Positions 39,134 to 48,757 of a DNA stretch of 64,000 nt are shown here, piece by piece (the stretch's first letter is position 1; every line of letters begins with the position of its first letter). This stretch comes from Alteromonas naphthalenivorans (GTDB lineage: Bacteria > Pseudomonadota > Gammaproteobacteria > Enterobacterales > Alteromonadaceae): the NCBI RefSeq assembly GCF_000213655.1, contig NC_015554.1, positions 1,488,001 to 1,552,000 on the forward strand, given 5' to 3'. The translations under genes and the position numbers were made by a program. The notes below the pieces were generated by a model. It made no database searches. It was given only the letters and a program-made list of their open reading frames with translations, and was not told the origin of the DNA.

Positions 39134-40648
39134 ATGAACAAAGCGACAAAACAATCAGCCCTAAATGCACATAGCTGGGTTGGCGTATTTTTAAGCGTAC
39201 TCCTTTTTTTGGTCTGCCTGTCAGGCACTATCGCCGTATTCCATTTAGAATTTGAACGGTGGGAACAACCGCATATTCCCGAGTTTGAATCCGTCGAGGA
39301 TGGGGCAGTAGAAAAGGCGATGGACAGCTTTTTAACTAAGCATCCCGAAGAAACAGATCATCTATTTGTGGTGCTCCCTACATCAGGTATTCCAAGGTTG
39401 GTAGTAGAGAACGACCACGGCGCATACTTTGCAGATGAACAAGGTAATTTGCTTGAAAAAGAAAAAGTAGCCTTCACCCAAATGTTGGTGGATTTACATT
39501 TGTACCTCAACTTACCGCATAGCTGGGGGATGATACTGGTGAGTGCCTTAGGCGCCATAATATGTACCCTTATCATCACAGGAGTTATCGCCCATAAGCG
39601 TATAGCGAAAGATGCGTTTAAACTTAGAAGAGGCGGCAATGGTCAACAAAGCCAAATTGATTTGCACAATCGCTTTGGCCTTTGGGCATCACCATTTCAT
39701 TTAGTCATTGCAATAACAGGAACCTATTTTGGTTTAGCCGGTATCGTACTGGTGCTAGTGGCACAATTAAATTATGGCGGTGACAGGGATGCGGTAATAA
39801 ACCAAGTATTTACCCCCGACCCAGTCATTGAAGCGCAAGAAGGTAAACCAGCGATAGGTAAAGCCATCGCGCAAATGGAAACCATAGCCCCAGAAAACCC
39901 GCTTATATTTGTGACTGTTCACGAGGTGAACAAACCTGAACAGTTCATTGAAATTTATGCACAAGTACCTGGGCGAATGATATACGGTGAAGCATATCGA
40001 TTTGATACCGCAGGTAATTATTTAGGCACTGCCGGTTACGACGATGGCGCATGGGGTAAGCAATTGTTGTGGGCTGTTTATCGCCTTCACTTTGGCGACT
40101 TTGCAGGAATACCGAGTAAAGTACTGTATTTTGTTTTGGGTATCATGCTATCCATGCTGTGCGTATCGGGAATGGAAGTGTGGTTATCTAAAAAAGCGCA
40201 TCCTGTGTTGGCCACGCGCTTGTGGTATTGCACGGTGTGGGGCAGTGTGAGTGCATTGGCGTTCACGGCAATAGCAGATATGTTCTTTTCAGGTTCGTTA
40301 ATTGCAGTATTTTGGGGACTAATGGTGTTAAATGTAGCACTTACGGTGGCCATAAAGCGGCTTACCAAACCAGTGTGGCTGATAATTTCAGGTATCAGTG
40401 TGTTATTGCTTTTATTTATTTATAGCGCTGTGAACGGGGAACATGCACTTTCGGTGGCATCGTTGCAATTAAACATACCCATGCTGATTTATGTTGTATG
40501 GAGTATTTTACGAGGTAACACTTTACTTAGGCGTGAAACTCTACTGTCGAATTTTCAAAAAGAAAATCAAACAACAACGCACAATATAGATGGTAATGGC
40601 GACAAGAGCGCATCAGTATCGACTGAAACGCAATCGCCAATGGCTTAA
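39134..40648 (+). CDS. PepSY-associated transmembrane protein
   Basis: 504 residues. Conserved N-terminal helix (LNAHSWVGVFLSVLLFLVC), PepSY domain in the periplasmic loop (residues 50-150), HLYLNLPHSWG-type motif, further helices, LHNRFGLWASPFHLVIAITG with His residues, and C-terminal helices to about 470 followed by a Ser/Thr/Gln-rich tail. The family is linked to iron-reductase and siderophore systems, and several conserved His could bind heme. The true partner is not known. It overlaps transcriptionally with the small membrane protein upstream; a terminator follows at 40692. Confidence 0.87.
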   Translation: MNKATKQSALNAHSWVGVFLSVLLFLVCLSGTIAVFHLEFERWEQPHIPEFESVEDGAVEKAMDSFLTKHPEETDHLFVVLPTSGIPRLVVENDHGAYFADEQGNLLEKEKVAFTQMLVDLHLYLNLPHSWGMILVSALGAIICTLIITGVIAHKRIAKDAFKLRRGGNGQQSQIDLHNRFGLWASPFHLVIAITGTYFGLAGIVLVLVAQLNYGGDRDAVINQVFTPDPVIEAQEGKPAIGKAIAQMETIAPENPLIFVTVHEVNKPEQFIEIYAQVPGRMIYGEAYRFDTAGNYLGTAGYDDGAWGKQLLWAVYRLHFGDFAGIPSKVLYFVLGIMLSMLCVSGMEVWLSKKAHPVLATRLWYCTVWGSVSALAFTAIADMFFSGSLIAVFWGLMVLNVALTVAIKRLTKPVWLIISGISVLLLLFIYSAVNGEHALSVASLQLNIPMLIYVVWSILRGNTLLRRETLLSNFQKENQTTTHNIDGNGDKSASVSTETQSPMA

Positions 40649-40691
40649 TACACTGTACAAACACGACTGCATTGGTAGCGTTAACTAATAC

Positions 40692-40744
40692 AGCGTGGCT
40701 TTTACTTAGGTTAAATAACCAAAATGTGAAAGCCGCGCTTTTTT
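40692..40744 (+). terminator. Intrinsic terminator of PepSY operon
   Basis: 11-bp stem AGCGTGGCTTT / AAAGCCGCGCT (one G-T pair) with a 26-base loop and T6. From 40745 to 41005 nothing recognisable is seen, except the promoter region presumed for the next gene. Confidence 0.8.
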
Positions 40745-41005
40745 GTGTCTACATTTCGTTTCTTTTACCTTTATCTCCACTTCCGACTCCATCTCCACAG
40801 TCATCTTTGACTTCGCCTTAACGCGATCACTTGTTCTTTTTATTAAACATCCATTTACCTACTTAGTGGGCATTGATTGGTCGTGTTTTAACTGCCTATA
40901 GCTTTCAACCATATTGAATAATCACCAATCTGAATTTAACCCCAGGTTGGGAACATGCTATTGCTACAGTTATACATTTTTAGATGGAATTAATAAGGGT
41001 AGCGC

Positions 41006-42145
41006 ATGCGAATTTTAGTCATAAGTGCTTTGATAGCCGTGATGGGGTATTTACTACTTTGGCCTGTACCGGTTGAACCGGACGCATGGAATGCACCAAA
41101 AGATAAAGGCTATAGCGGCGTTCATCACGTCAACGATAAGCTATCCTTCGCCCATGCTATAGCCTTAGGCGAATTAACAGCCTTGAGCCATAAAGAAGCC
41201 ACCACAATAAAAAGAGAATACGGCCCAGAAGATTTTGCTCTGCGAAGTGATGGCACTATCGCCACGGCCACGCATTCTGGCACTATCATGCTATTAGCAC
41301 CCAACGATACCCACTTTACACCTTGGGTTAACACGGGCGGGAGGCCGCTTGGGTTGGAGTTCGATGCCAGCGATAATCTTATTGTGGCAGATGCTTACCT
41401 GGGGTTACTTTCTGTTTCGCCATCAGGTGTCATTACCTTGCTAACTGATGCTGTTGATGGCACGCCCATTGTGTACGCTGACGATGTAGATGTGGCAGAA
41501 AATGGCATGATATATTTTTCTGACGCCACCACTAAATTTAGTGCAAAAGCCTATGGCGGAACACTTAGCGGCAGCTTGTTAGAAATTTTAGAGCACAAAG
41601 GTAATGGCCGATTACTCGCGTACAATCCAAATACCAACGTCACTACTGTTTTAATGGATGGGTTAGTCTTTGCCAATGGGGTTGCTATCAGCCATAACCA
41701 GCAATATGTTTTGGTGAACGAAACTGGTAGCTACCGAGTGTTGCGTTACTTCATTGCTGGGCCCAAAACAGGTTTGGTAGATGTGTTCATCGATAACTTA
41801 CCCGGCTTTCCCGATAATATTGCCACAGCACCCGACGGTGGCTACTGGGTAGGGTTTGCTTCACCGCGTTCCGCCTCGTTAGACGATTTATCAAACTCTC
41901 CATTTTTGCGTAAAGTAGTACAGCGCTTGCCTGCATCATTGCGCCCCAAAGCAAAAGCCTACGGCCATGTAATAAAATTAAATAAACAAGGCAAGGTGAC
42001 AAATGACTTACAAGATCCAAGTGGAAATTATCCACTGACAACAGGGGTGTTAGAAACGGCAGATATGCTATACATTAGCAGCCTAACTGCGTCGTCTGTG
42101 GCGGTGGTTGAAAAAGCAAATTTACCAAAGGGAGAGGATGAATGA
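41006..42145 (+). CDS. SMP-30/strictosidine synthase-like beta-propeller protein
   Basis: 379 residues with an N-terminal membrane anchor (ILVISALIAVMGYLLLW) followed by a six-bladed propeller. GPEDFALRSDG, GRPLGLEFDASDNLIVADAYLGL, YADDVDVAENGMIYFSDAT, FANGVAISHNQQYVLVNET and PGFPDNIATAPDGGYWVG are typical of the strictosidine synthase/APMAP subfamily and SMP-30-like lactonases. Such proteins hydrolyse lactones or esters with a metal ion. It is placed in the periplasm by the anchor. The stop overlaps the cupin start by ATGA, so both are coupled. Confidence 0.88.
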   Translation: MRILVISALIAVMGYLLLWPVPVEPDAWNAPKDKGYSGVHHVNDKLSFAHAIALGELTALSHKEATTIKREYGPEDFALRSDGTIATATHSGTIMLLAPNDTHFTPWVNTGGRPLGLEFDASDNLIVADAYLGLLSVSPSGVITLLTDAVDGTPIVYADDVDVAENGMIYFSDATTKFSAKAYGGTLSGSLLEILEHKGNGRLLAYNPNTNVTTVLMDGLVFANGVAISHNQQYVLVNETGSYRVLRYFIAGPKTGLVDVFIDNLPGFPDNIATAPDGGYWVGFASPRSASLDDLSNSPFLRKVVQRLPASLRPKAKAYGHVIKLNKQGKVTNDLQDPSGNYPLTTGVLETADMLYISSLTASSVAVVEKANLPKGEDE

Positions 42146-42645
42146 AGCGTAATTTACCTATAATGTTAACCGTTATTTTAGGTGTTTTTGGCAGTTTTTC
42201 TATTGCTTATGCCCCAGATACTTTTGCGGTTAATAAGAATGACACTGGCAAAGTGATTTCTGGCGACAGTTTCAAAACACAGGTAATCCCACAGGCCAAA
42301 GCAGCCATTGATGAAGGCGAGGGTTGGATATTCTATAGCTATCACAATGATGAAACCTTTGGTACTAGCCAATCATTAGCGGGTATGGCAGTTATTAAGC
42401 CCGGTGTAGAAATACACCCACCTCACGAACATAGTGACGAAGAGTTTCTATTGGTGACTCAGGGAAGTGGGGAGTGGAGCGTTGAAGGTGAAGTGTTTAA
42501 GGCTAATACCGGCGACATGCTATACGCAGCCCCTTGGGATGAACACGGGGTGAAAAATACCGGTGATATCGATTTAGTGTTTGTGGTATTTAAGTGGCAC
42601 AGCAAAGGTATTGCTGTGCCTACAAAAAGTGCTTACAAAAAATAA
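42142..42645 (+). CDS. Secreted cupin-domain protein
   Basis: 167 residues with an N-terminal hydrophobic signal region (LPIMLTVILGVFGSFSIAYA), then a single cupin barrel. GVEIHPPHEHSDEEFLLVTQGSGEW is cupin motif 1 with two His and a Glu, and GDMLYAAPWDEHGVKNTGD is motif 2 with a His. Function is not known. Coupled by ATGA to the SMP-30-like lactonase, so the two probably process the same periplasmic compound. Confidence 0.85.
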   Translation: MKRNLPIMLTVILGVFGSFSIAYAPDTFAVNKNDTGKVISGDSFKTQVIPQAKAAIDEGEGWIFYSYHNDETFGTSQSLAGMAVIKPGVEIHPPHEHSDEEFLLVTQGSGEWSVEGEVFKANTGDMLYAAPWDEHGVKNTGDIDLVFVVFKWHSKGIAVPTKSAYKK

Positions 42646-42679
42646 CTAACAAATCGTTAGTATAAAGCGATAGGGGAAA

Positions 42680-44968
42680 CTAGCGTTTTGCTGTTGTTTC
42701 CCCTCTTCGCTGTGAGCTTGGCGTGTTCTGTCCACGATTTTGCCCGCCGCTTTTACCGCCGTTTCTGTTCTCAGTTTTATTCCCACCTCTATTTTCGCTA
42801 GAAGCGCCAGCAGTGTTGTTTTTACCACGGCCTTTCCGTTGGAAATTTGGCGGTAAACCCGTGTGCTTAGTTAATCCACGTTCGCCATTTCTGCCTTTTA
42901 CTGCTTTTTGACGTTTTTCATCTGCGGTTTCAGGCGGTACTAAGTGCTGTGCGCCACGGCCTATTAAATCTTCGCGGCCCATACGCTTAAGGGCTTCACG
43001 AATTTGCGCGAAGTTCTTAGGATCGTGATATCGAAGCATAGCTTTGTGTAAGCGTCGGTGTATTTCACCTTTAGCCGAAGGCACATCTTCACTGTCTTTT
43101 GTTACCTTGCGAAGTGAATTCACTTCGGTGTGGTACATAGTCGTTGCCGTCGCCATTGGTGAAGGATAGAAGTTCTGCACTTGATCAAGCTTAAACTTAT
43201 TCTCTTTCAGCCAAATCGCCAAATTCAACATATCGTCGTCTGTGGTGCCTGGGTGCGAGGCAATAAAGTACGGAATAAGATATTGTTTCTTACCCGCTTC
43301 TTGCGAATATTTATCGAACAACTCTTTAAAGCGGTAATAGCTGCCCATACCCGGCTTCATCATTTTAGATAATGGGCCGTCTTCGGTGTGCTCTGGGGCT
43401 ATCTTCAAATAGCCGCCAACGTGATGTAGCGCTAACTCTTTTACGTACTCAGGATCTTCTACCGCCAAGTCGTAACGAACACCAGAAGCGATAAGCACTT
43501 TCTTCACGCCGGGCAATTCACGAGCACGACGATATAAATCGATGGTCGGCTTATGATCGGTATCCATATGCGCACAAATACTCGGATATACACAAGATGG
43601 ACGACGACACGTGGCTTCGGCTTTAGGGCTCTTACAGCGCAAACGATACATATTTGCCGTAGGGCCACCTAAGTCTGAAATAACACCGGTAAACCCAGGT
43701 ACGGTATCGCGAATTTCTTCAATTTCACGAATAATCGAGTCTTCAGAGCGGCTTTGAATAATTCGCCCTTCATGCTCTGTAATAGAACAGAAAGTACAAC
43801 CGCCGTAACACCCGCGCATAATATTGATACTGAACTTAATCATATCGTAAGCGGGTATAGTGGCATCGCCATACACAGGGTGAGGCACACGCTGATAAGG
43901 AAGGTCGAATACCGCGTCCATTTCCTCAGTTTCCAAAGGCATGGCGGGTGGGTTTATCCAAATATGTCTGTCGCCATGGCGCTGCATTAATGCACGAGCA
44001 CAACCAGGGTTGGTTTCTTGGTGTAAAATACGTGACGTGTGGGCATACAAGACTTTGTTATCTTTTACTGTTTCGTACGCAGGTAGCTTAACGTATACAT
44101 TTTCCCAAGGCTTGCGGCGTTCCGGAGGCTGTATCACGACGGGCGCGGCTTCAGGCGCTTCGCTGTTTGCATTATCTTTATCTTGCGAGTCGCACTCAGG
44201 CTCCATTTGATAAGGGCTTGAGATAGGCTCGATTTTACCGGGGCGATCTAACGAGGTTGAATCAACCCCTTGCCACTCAGGTAGTGCTTCTTTCACGATA
44301 ATAGCGGTGCCGCGTATATCGCGCATTTCATCAATAGTTTCACCCGCCGCTAAGCGGTGGGTAACTTCAACTAATGGGCGCTCGGCATTGCCGAAAAAGA
44401 GCATGTCAGCTTTGGAGTCGAACAATACAGAACGACGTACTTTTTCGCTCCAATAATCGTAATGGGCGATACGGCGTAAGCTAGCTTCAATACCGCCGGC
44501 AATAACAGGCGTGCCCTTAAACGCTTCACGGCATCGTTGTGCGTATACGGTAACCGCGCGATCTGGGCGTTTGCCGCCAACATTACCTGCGGTATAGGCG
44601 TCATCGTGACGAAGTTTTTTATCTGCCGTATAGCGGTTGATCATGGAATCCATGTTACCCGCTGTAACACCGAAGTATAAATTTGGCTTACCAAGGGTCA
44701 TGAAGGCGTCTTTGCTCGTCCAATCGGGCTGAGAAATGATACCTACACGAAAACCGTGGGCTTCAAGTACACGGCCAATAACTGCCATACCAAAGCTTGG
44801 GTGATCTACGTACGCATCACCCGTCACTAAGATAACGTCACAGCTGTCCCATCCTAGGGCATCCATTTCCTCTTTAGACATGGGAAGAAACGGCGCAGTA
44901 CCAAGGCAGTGCGGCCAATATTTAGGATAAGAAAATAGACCGCGATCGGCCTTAATGGTGGCTTGCAT
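42680..44968 (-). CDS. ygiQ: YgiQ family radical SAM protein
   Basis: 762 residues, close to E. coli YgiQ throughout: [69 protein letters not shown] with the Cys-x3-Cys-x2-Cys cluster, [16 protein letters not shown] and [14 protein letters not shown]. The N-terminal half is the UPF0313 domain. A C-terminal Gly/Arg/Asn-rich tail ([16 protein letters not shown]) looks disordered and RNA-binding-like. Function is not established; radical SAM enzymes cleave SAM. ATG at 44968 is used; the GTG at 44977 adds three residues. Confidence 0.95.
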   Translation of the reverse strand: MQATIKADRGLFSYPKYWPHCLGTAPFLPMSKEEMDALGWDSCDVILVTGDAYVDHPSFGMAVIGRVLEAHGFRVGIISQPDWTSKDAFMTLGKPNLYFGVTAGNMDSMINRYTADKKLRHDDAYTAGNVGGKRPDRAVTVYAQRCREAFKGTPVIAGGIEASLRRIAHYDYWSEKVRRSVLFDSKADMLFFGNAERPLVEVTHRLAAGETIDEMRDIRGTAIIVKEALPEWQGVDSTSLDRPGKIEPISSPYQMEPECDSQDKDNANSEAPEAAPVVIQPPERRKPWENVYVKLPAYETVKDNKVLYAHTSRILHQETNPGCARALMQRHGDRHIWINPPAMPLETEEMDAVFDLPYQRVPHPVYGDATIPAYDMIKFSINIMRGCYGGCTFCSITEHEGRIIQSRSEDSIIREIEEIRDTVPGFTGVISDLGGPTANMYRLRCKSPKAEATCRRPSCVYPSICAHMDTDHKPTIDLYRRARELPGVKKVLIASGVRYDLAVEDPEYVKELALHHVGGYLKIAPEHTEDGPLSKMMKPGMGSYYRFKELFDKYSQEAGKKQYLIPYFIASHPGTTDDDMLNLAIWLKENKFKLDQVQNFYPSPMATATTMYHTEVNSLRKVTKDSEDVPSAKGEIHRRLHKAMLRYHDPKNFAQIREALKRMGREDLIGRGAQHLVPPETADEKRQKAVKGRNGERGLTKHTGLPPNFQRKGRGKNNTAGASSENRGGNKTENRNGGKSGGQNRGQNTPSSQRRGETTAKR

Positions 44969-45247
44969 AAGATTCACATATAGCAGAGAAAAAAAGAATT
45001 AAGTAGGTCAGTACATCATCGTTCATATTGCTAATCGCAAATACAAAACTGCCAAGAGCCATAAATAGCCAAGAGCCAGAATAAATAGCCATAGGCGAGT
45101 ATGAAATTGCTTAAAGCGAATATAAACATTGTAGACCGAACACCTATTATACCAGTACTCAGCAACCAAGGTATAGCGCTGTCGTTAAATTCACCGCCTT
45201 TGTTATACTGCATTGCTATATCAATTACGATAATAACGAGAAAATGT

Positions 45248-45715
45248 ATGGCTTACTGGTTATTTAAGACAGAACCCGATGCATTCAGCATTGATGATTT
45301 AAATTCACGGCCTGACCAAACAGAACCTTGGGACGGGGTGCGTAACTACCAAGCAAGAAACTTTTTGCGCGATAAGGTCGCTATTGGTGATCAGGTTTTC
45401 ATCTATCATTCGAGTTGCAAAATAGTCGGTATCGCCGGGGTAGCAGAAGTAGTAAAGGCAGGTTACCCAGATGAAACCCAGTTCAACCCTGAATCCAATT
45501 ACTACGACCCCAAATCTACGCGTGAAAATCCGCGGTGGTTTCGGGTCGATGTAAAGTTTGTTGAAAAGTTTGAAAGTGTATTGCCGCTATCTGTTATTAA
45601 GGCAATGCCTAACATTACAGAAATAGGTTTGGTTAAAAAGGGCGGTAGGTTATCGATAATGCCGGTGGAAGAAACAGAATGGCAGCAGCTTTATACTACT
45701 GCCAAAATGAACTAA
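45248..45715 (+). CDS. EVE domain-containing protein
   Basis: 155 residues forming one EVE (PUA-like/YTH-related) domain, recognised by MAYWLFKTEPDAFSIDDL, WDGVRNYQARNFLRD, GDQVFIYHSSC, GIAGVAEV and DPTRENPRWFRVDVKFV-type sequence. EVE domains bind modified bases in DNA or RNA, and in defence contexts can recognise modified cytosines. No restriction gene lies nearby, so a housekeeping role is more likely. The start at 45248 begins the domain; the 49 codons upstream lie in the intergenic region. Confidence 0.92.
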   Translation: MAYWLFKTEPDAFSIDDLNSRPDQTEPWDGVRNYQARNFLRDKVAIGDQVFIYHSSCKIVGIAGVAEVVKAGYPDETQFNPESNYYDPKSTRENPRWFRVDVKFVEKFESVLPLSVIKAMPNITEIGLVKKGGRLSIMPVEETEWQQLYTTAKMN

Positions 45716-45791
45716 ACCTGCTATATATAAGTAAATATTTATCTAAGATTTTATCTAAGATACCGGCGGCGTTTAAGCTGCTGGATATACT

Positions 45792-46208
45792 CTATTTGCC
45801 TAACGCAAAACGAGTATCTGCATCTCTTAATAAATAAAGGGCAAAACACGCCGCCCACATTGGCCATGCAGCGAAAAACAACATGTTGTTGAAGGCATCA
45901 AAGTATTGCGGAAATGACGACAAGGTTGACCCGCCGTGAAGTAAGAAAATTAAACCGTAGGTGTAACGCTTTGCGATACCGGCAACGAAAGCAAGAACCA
46001 GTGCCAACTGAAATGCACCTAAAATGTATACGGCTGTTTCTGGTACGCCACCAATTGAATAAAAATGTTCAAATATCTTTGCGCTATGTGCAGGGTTAAC
46101 GAATTTGTCTAATGTCCACACGAACATAACAATGAAAACAGAAACACGAAGGGCGAGTAGAGACCAACTGAGGCGATGGGAAATATCAGTGGTTTGTTGA
46201 GATTGCAT
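45792..46208 (-). CDS. DoxX-like membrane protein
   Basis: 138 residues with four hydrophobic helices (about 12-35, 58-78, 82-100, 108-128), as in the DoxX/MauE-type family. MFVWTLDKFVNPAHSAKIFEHF and FQLALVLAFVAGIAKRYTYG are recognisable. Such proteins are small membrane subunits sometimes associated with quinone or redox enzymes. It is divergent from the TonB receptor of the large operon, 153 bases apart, so they may share a regulatory region. Function remains unassigned. Confidence 0.75.
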   Translation of the reverse strand: MQSQQTTDISHRLSWSLLALRVSVFIVMFVWTLDKFVNPAHSAKIFEHFYSIGGVPETAVYILGAFQLALVLAFVAGIAKRYTYGLIFLLHGGSTLSSFPQYFDAFNNMLFFAAWPMWAACFALYLLRDADTRFALGK

Positions 46209-46361
46209 TTTAACTCCTATTTATTTGTGTAGCGATAAAGAACGGGGGTTTTCATATTAAATTTCAAAAACTTTCATAGAAAAAAATAAAAATGCTTATG
46301 AAATATTTTTAGCCGGGTGTCGGTCTTGTCGAGTAAGCAATCTTGTAAGGTAAAAATACGA

Positions 46362-48737
46362 ATGAGAAATAATATTGGGCTTGCCATCAGTGCACTGGCT
46401 CTATCTGTAAGCCAAGGGCTGCAAGCTCAGCAAGCTGACACGCTTGATACCATCGACAAAAATGACATAAAAAAAGATATAGAAGTCGTTGAGGTGACTG
46501 GAAATCAGCAAGTGCTAAACCCGTTAAACTCTGGCGACAATACGTTAAGTGGATTATTTGGCGCTGGCATGTCGGCAGCTGATACGCCCCGAGCGGTAAC
46601 GTCTTTGTCGGCTGAAGCTATGGATGCATTAAACATCAATACCTTACACGATATTGTAAAAGCTGCGCCTAACGCTTATGCATCTAGCGGTTTTGGTACC
46701 CCTAGTTTGCCAAGCATACGTGGGCAATTGGGCGAGCTATTTCAAGATGGTATACGCCGCCAATCAGGTAACAATGGTTTTGGTTTACCGGTTTCATTCA
46801 ATAGTGTTGAACAACTAGATGTAGTGAAAGGGCCATCGCCCGTGCTGTTTGGCAGCACGCAGCGAAATGGTGGCTTTGTGAATCTGCAAACCAAAACTGC
46901 GCCTACTGCAGATAGCGAAGGGAATATCACGTTGCGCGCTGGTCGTTGGGATCAATACTCGGCGCAGCTTGATTATGGTACCGCCATTGAAGAAGGCAAA
47001 AGTGGGGTGAGAGTCAGCGTTGAGTGGCTAGATCATGGCAGCTTTTTCGACTATGCCGAGCGTGAAAGCAAAAACCTGTTTATTGCTTACAGATATACAC
47101 CGAGCGATGCCACAACATGGGACGTAAGTGCAGAGTATTACGATGCCGAATATCCTGACATTGCAGGTATTAATCGCCCCACGCAAAACCTGATTGATAA
47201 CAACCTTTATATAACGGGCCAAGGCGTACAAACGAATGGCAGTACCGTACCTGGTGCGGGCGCTATTATTTCACCAACCGGTGAAGTGGTTATTCCGCGA
47301 AGTCAGGTGTATACCCACCCTGATGATGTTAATGGTGCTGAAACTACTGTACTGCGCAGCAATTTAACCCATCAATTTTCAGATAGCCTTGTGCTGCGAA
47401 ACATGACCTACTATCAGCACCTAACCCGTGAAGAAATTGCTCAGAATAGCTTTGTAGAGATTATTGATGGTGCCGATGCGTTCGAGAATCGCACTGAATT
47501 AGACGTGGTTTGGAACGATAAGCAAACCACCACATTTGGTTTGGCGTTACGTTACAACGATGTATTAGGTTACAGCCAGTTTACGACTGAAGCTGACAGC
47601 CCTGTAGATTTAACCGGCCCGTTAAGTAACCGAGAAATACCCTTAACCGATGCACAAAAAGCACGATTGGTTGAGCTTCGTCCCGGCGTATTTGTATCAC
47701 CTGGTGCCCAGTACGATATAGATGGCGATGGTGTAGGGGATTACAATTTATCCGACACCACGGATTCAACCACCTTACAAACGGGCCTTGCATTGCAGCA
47801 GCGTTCACAGTGGACAGAATCGTTTTCAACCATTGCCGGTGTTAGATTCGACTATTACGATGTAGAAGCGCGCGATCCCCTTGCTCCTGAAGGGGTTACC
47901 GCCGCTTCTGACACTTATAACGATATACTTGAAAGCGTACAACTCAGTGCGGTGTACAAGCTAACAGAATCACTTAATGCTTATGTGGCGTGGTCAGAGA
48001 ATGATGCCACATCCAATAGCATGGCAGGGGGTACTACACTTACCAGTGCCAACGAAATTAACCCGCTAAATTTTGCCACTGAAAATACCCTTTACGAAGT
48101 AGGGCTTAAGTATTCTCCTGATAGTCATTGGTATGGTGAAGTGTCGGTATTTGACCAAACTCGTAGTTTACGTAACCGCGATGGCAGCAACAGTGGTGTG
48201 AAAACCAAAGGCGCAGAGCTGCAAGTTTTCTACCAAGGGCAAGATGTGTGGGTAAATGCGGCGTACAGTTATTTGGATGCGCGCTTCGATGATTCAGCGG
48301 CGTTTCAAGATACTGCACAAGTGGCCGATGCTTTTGACGATAGTCGACCAGACATTATTGAAGGCAATGGCGTTGGTTCGCCGTCTTTTGCTGCGTTTGC
48401 TCCGTCTGACTCATTAGTGCAGGGCATTCCATCGCAAATCGTGTCATTAAATGCTGGCTGGCAACTTACCGATGACTTACAAGTTGGTGCATCAGCCTTG
48501 TACACCAAGTCGTTCCCACTAGATTTCCTACAAACTGTATTTATTCGGGATCAAATCAATATTGATGTAAATGCCGATTATGAGGTTACTGATGATATGC
48601 GGCTTCGTGTTGATGTTATTAATATTACTGACGAAGAAAACTGGCAGCCTGTGTTTGAAGGTGGTTACTTTGGCGCTACCCTGGCCATGCCCAATACACC
48701 TCGTCACGTTCAGTTCACTATGCAATACGCGTTTTAA
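46362..48737 (+). CDS. TonB-dependent receptor heading the ydjX/ynj-like operon
   Basis: 791 residues with start at MRNNIGL, which has AAGGTAA upstream and a signal peptide ending LQAQ. TonB-box-like VEVVEVTG near residue 40, a plug domain (about 55-180; NTLHDIVKAAPN, LPSIRGQLGELFQDGIRRQSG, VEQLDVVKGPSPVLFGS, GGFVNLQTK) and a barrel ending in VQFTMQYAF with a terminal Phe. It is of the siderophore-receptor size class. It starts the co-directional run of eight genes, so it is a plausible outer-membrane entry for the ligand of the following ABC importer. A Fur box is not apparent. Confidence 0.93.
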   Translation: MRNNIGLAISALALSVSQGLQAQQADTLDTIDKNDIKKDIEVVEVTGNQQVLNPLNSGDNTLSGLFGAGMSAADTPRAVTSLSAEAMDALNINTLHDIVKAAPNAYASSGFGTPSLPSIRGQLGELFQDGIRRQSGNNGFGLPVSFNSVEQLDVVKGPSPVLFGSTQRNGGFVNLQTKTAPTADSEGNITLRAGRWDQYSAQLDYGTAIEEGKSGVRVSVEWLDHGSFFDYAERESKNLFIAYRYTPSDATTWDVSAEYYDAEYPDIAGINRPTQNLIDNNLYITGQGVQTNGSTVPGAGAIISPTGEVVIPRSQVYTHPDDVNGAETTVLRSNLTHQFSDSLVLRNMTYYQHLTREEIAQNSFVEIIDGADAFENRTELDVVWNDKQTTTFGLALRYNDVLGYSQFTTEADSPVDLTGPLSNREIPLTDAQKARLVELRPGVFVSPGAQYDIDGDGVGDYNLSDTTDSTTLQTGLALQQRSQWTESFSTIAGVRFDYYDVEARDPLAPEGVTAASDTYNDILESVQLSAVYKLTESLNAYVAWSENDATSNSMAGGTTLTSANEINPLNFATENTLYEVGLKYSPDSHWYGEVSVFDQTRSLRNRDGSNSGVKTKGAELQVFYQGQDVWVNAAYSYLDARFDDSAAFQDTAQVADAFDDSRPDIIEGNGVGSPSFAAFAPSDSLVQGIPSQIVSLNAGWQLTDDLQVGASALYTKSFPLDFLQTVFIRDQINIDVNADYEVTDDMRLRVDVINITDEENWQPVFEGGYFGATLAMPNTPRHVQFTMQYAF

Positions 48738-48757
48738 GCGCAATTAAGGAATAGTTT

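Noticed and set aside
42672..42704. Hairpin AGGGGAAAC/GTTTCCCCT as terminator of ygiQ
   Set aside because: It overlaps the ygiQ stop and coding end, and has no T run.
46209..46361. Fur box or cobalamin riboswitch before the TonB receptor
   Set aside because: The region is AT-rich, but no 19-bp Fur dyad and no conserved B12-box motif can be identified.
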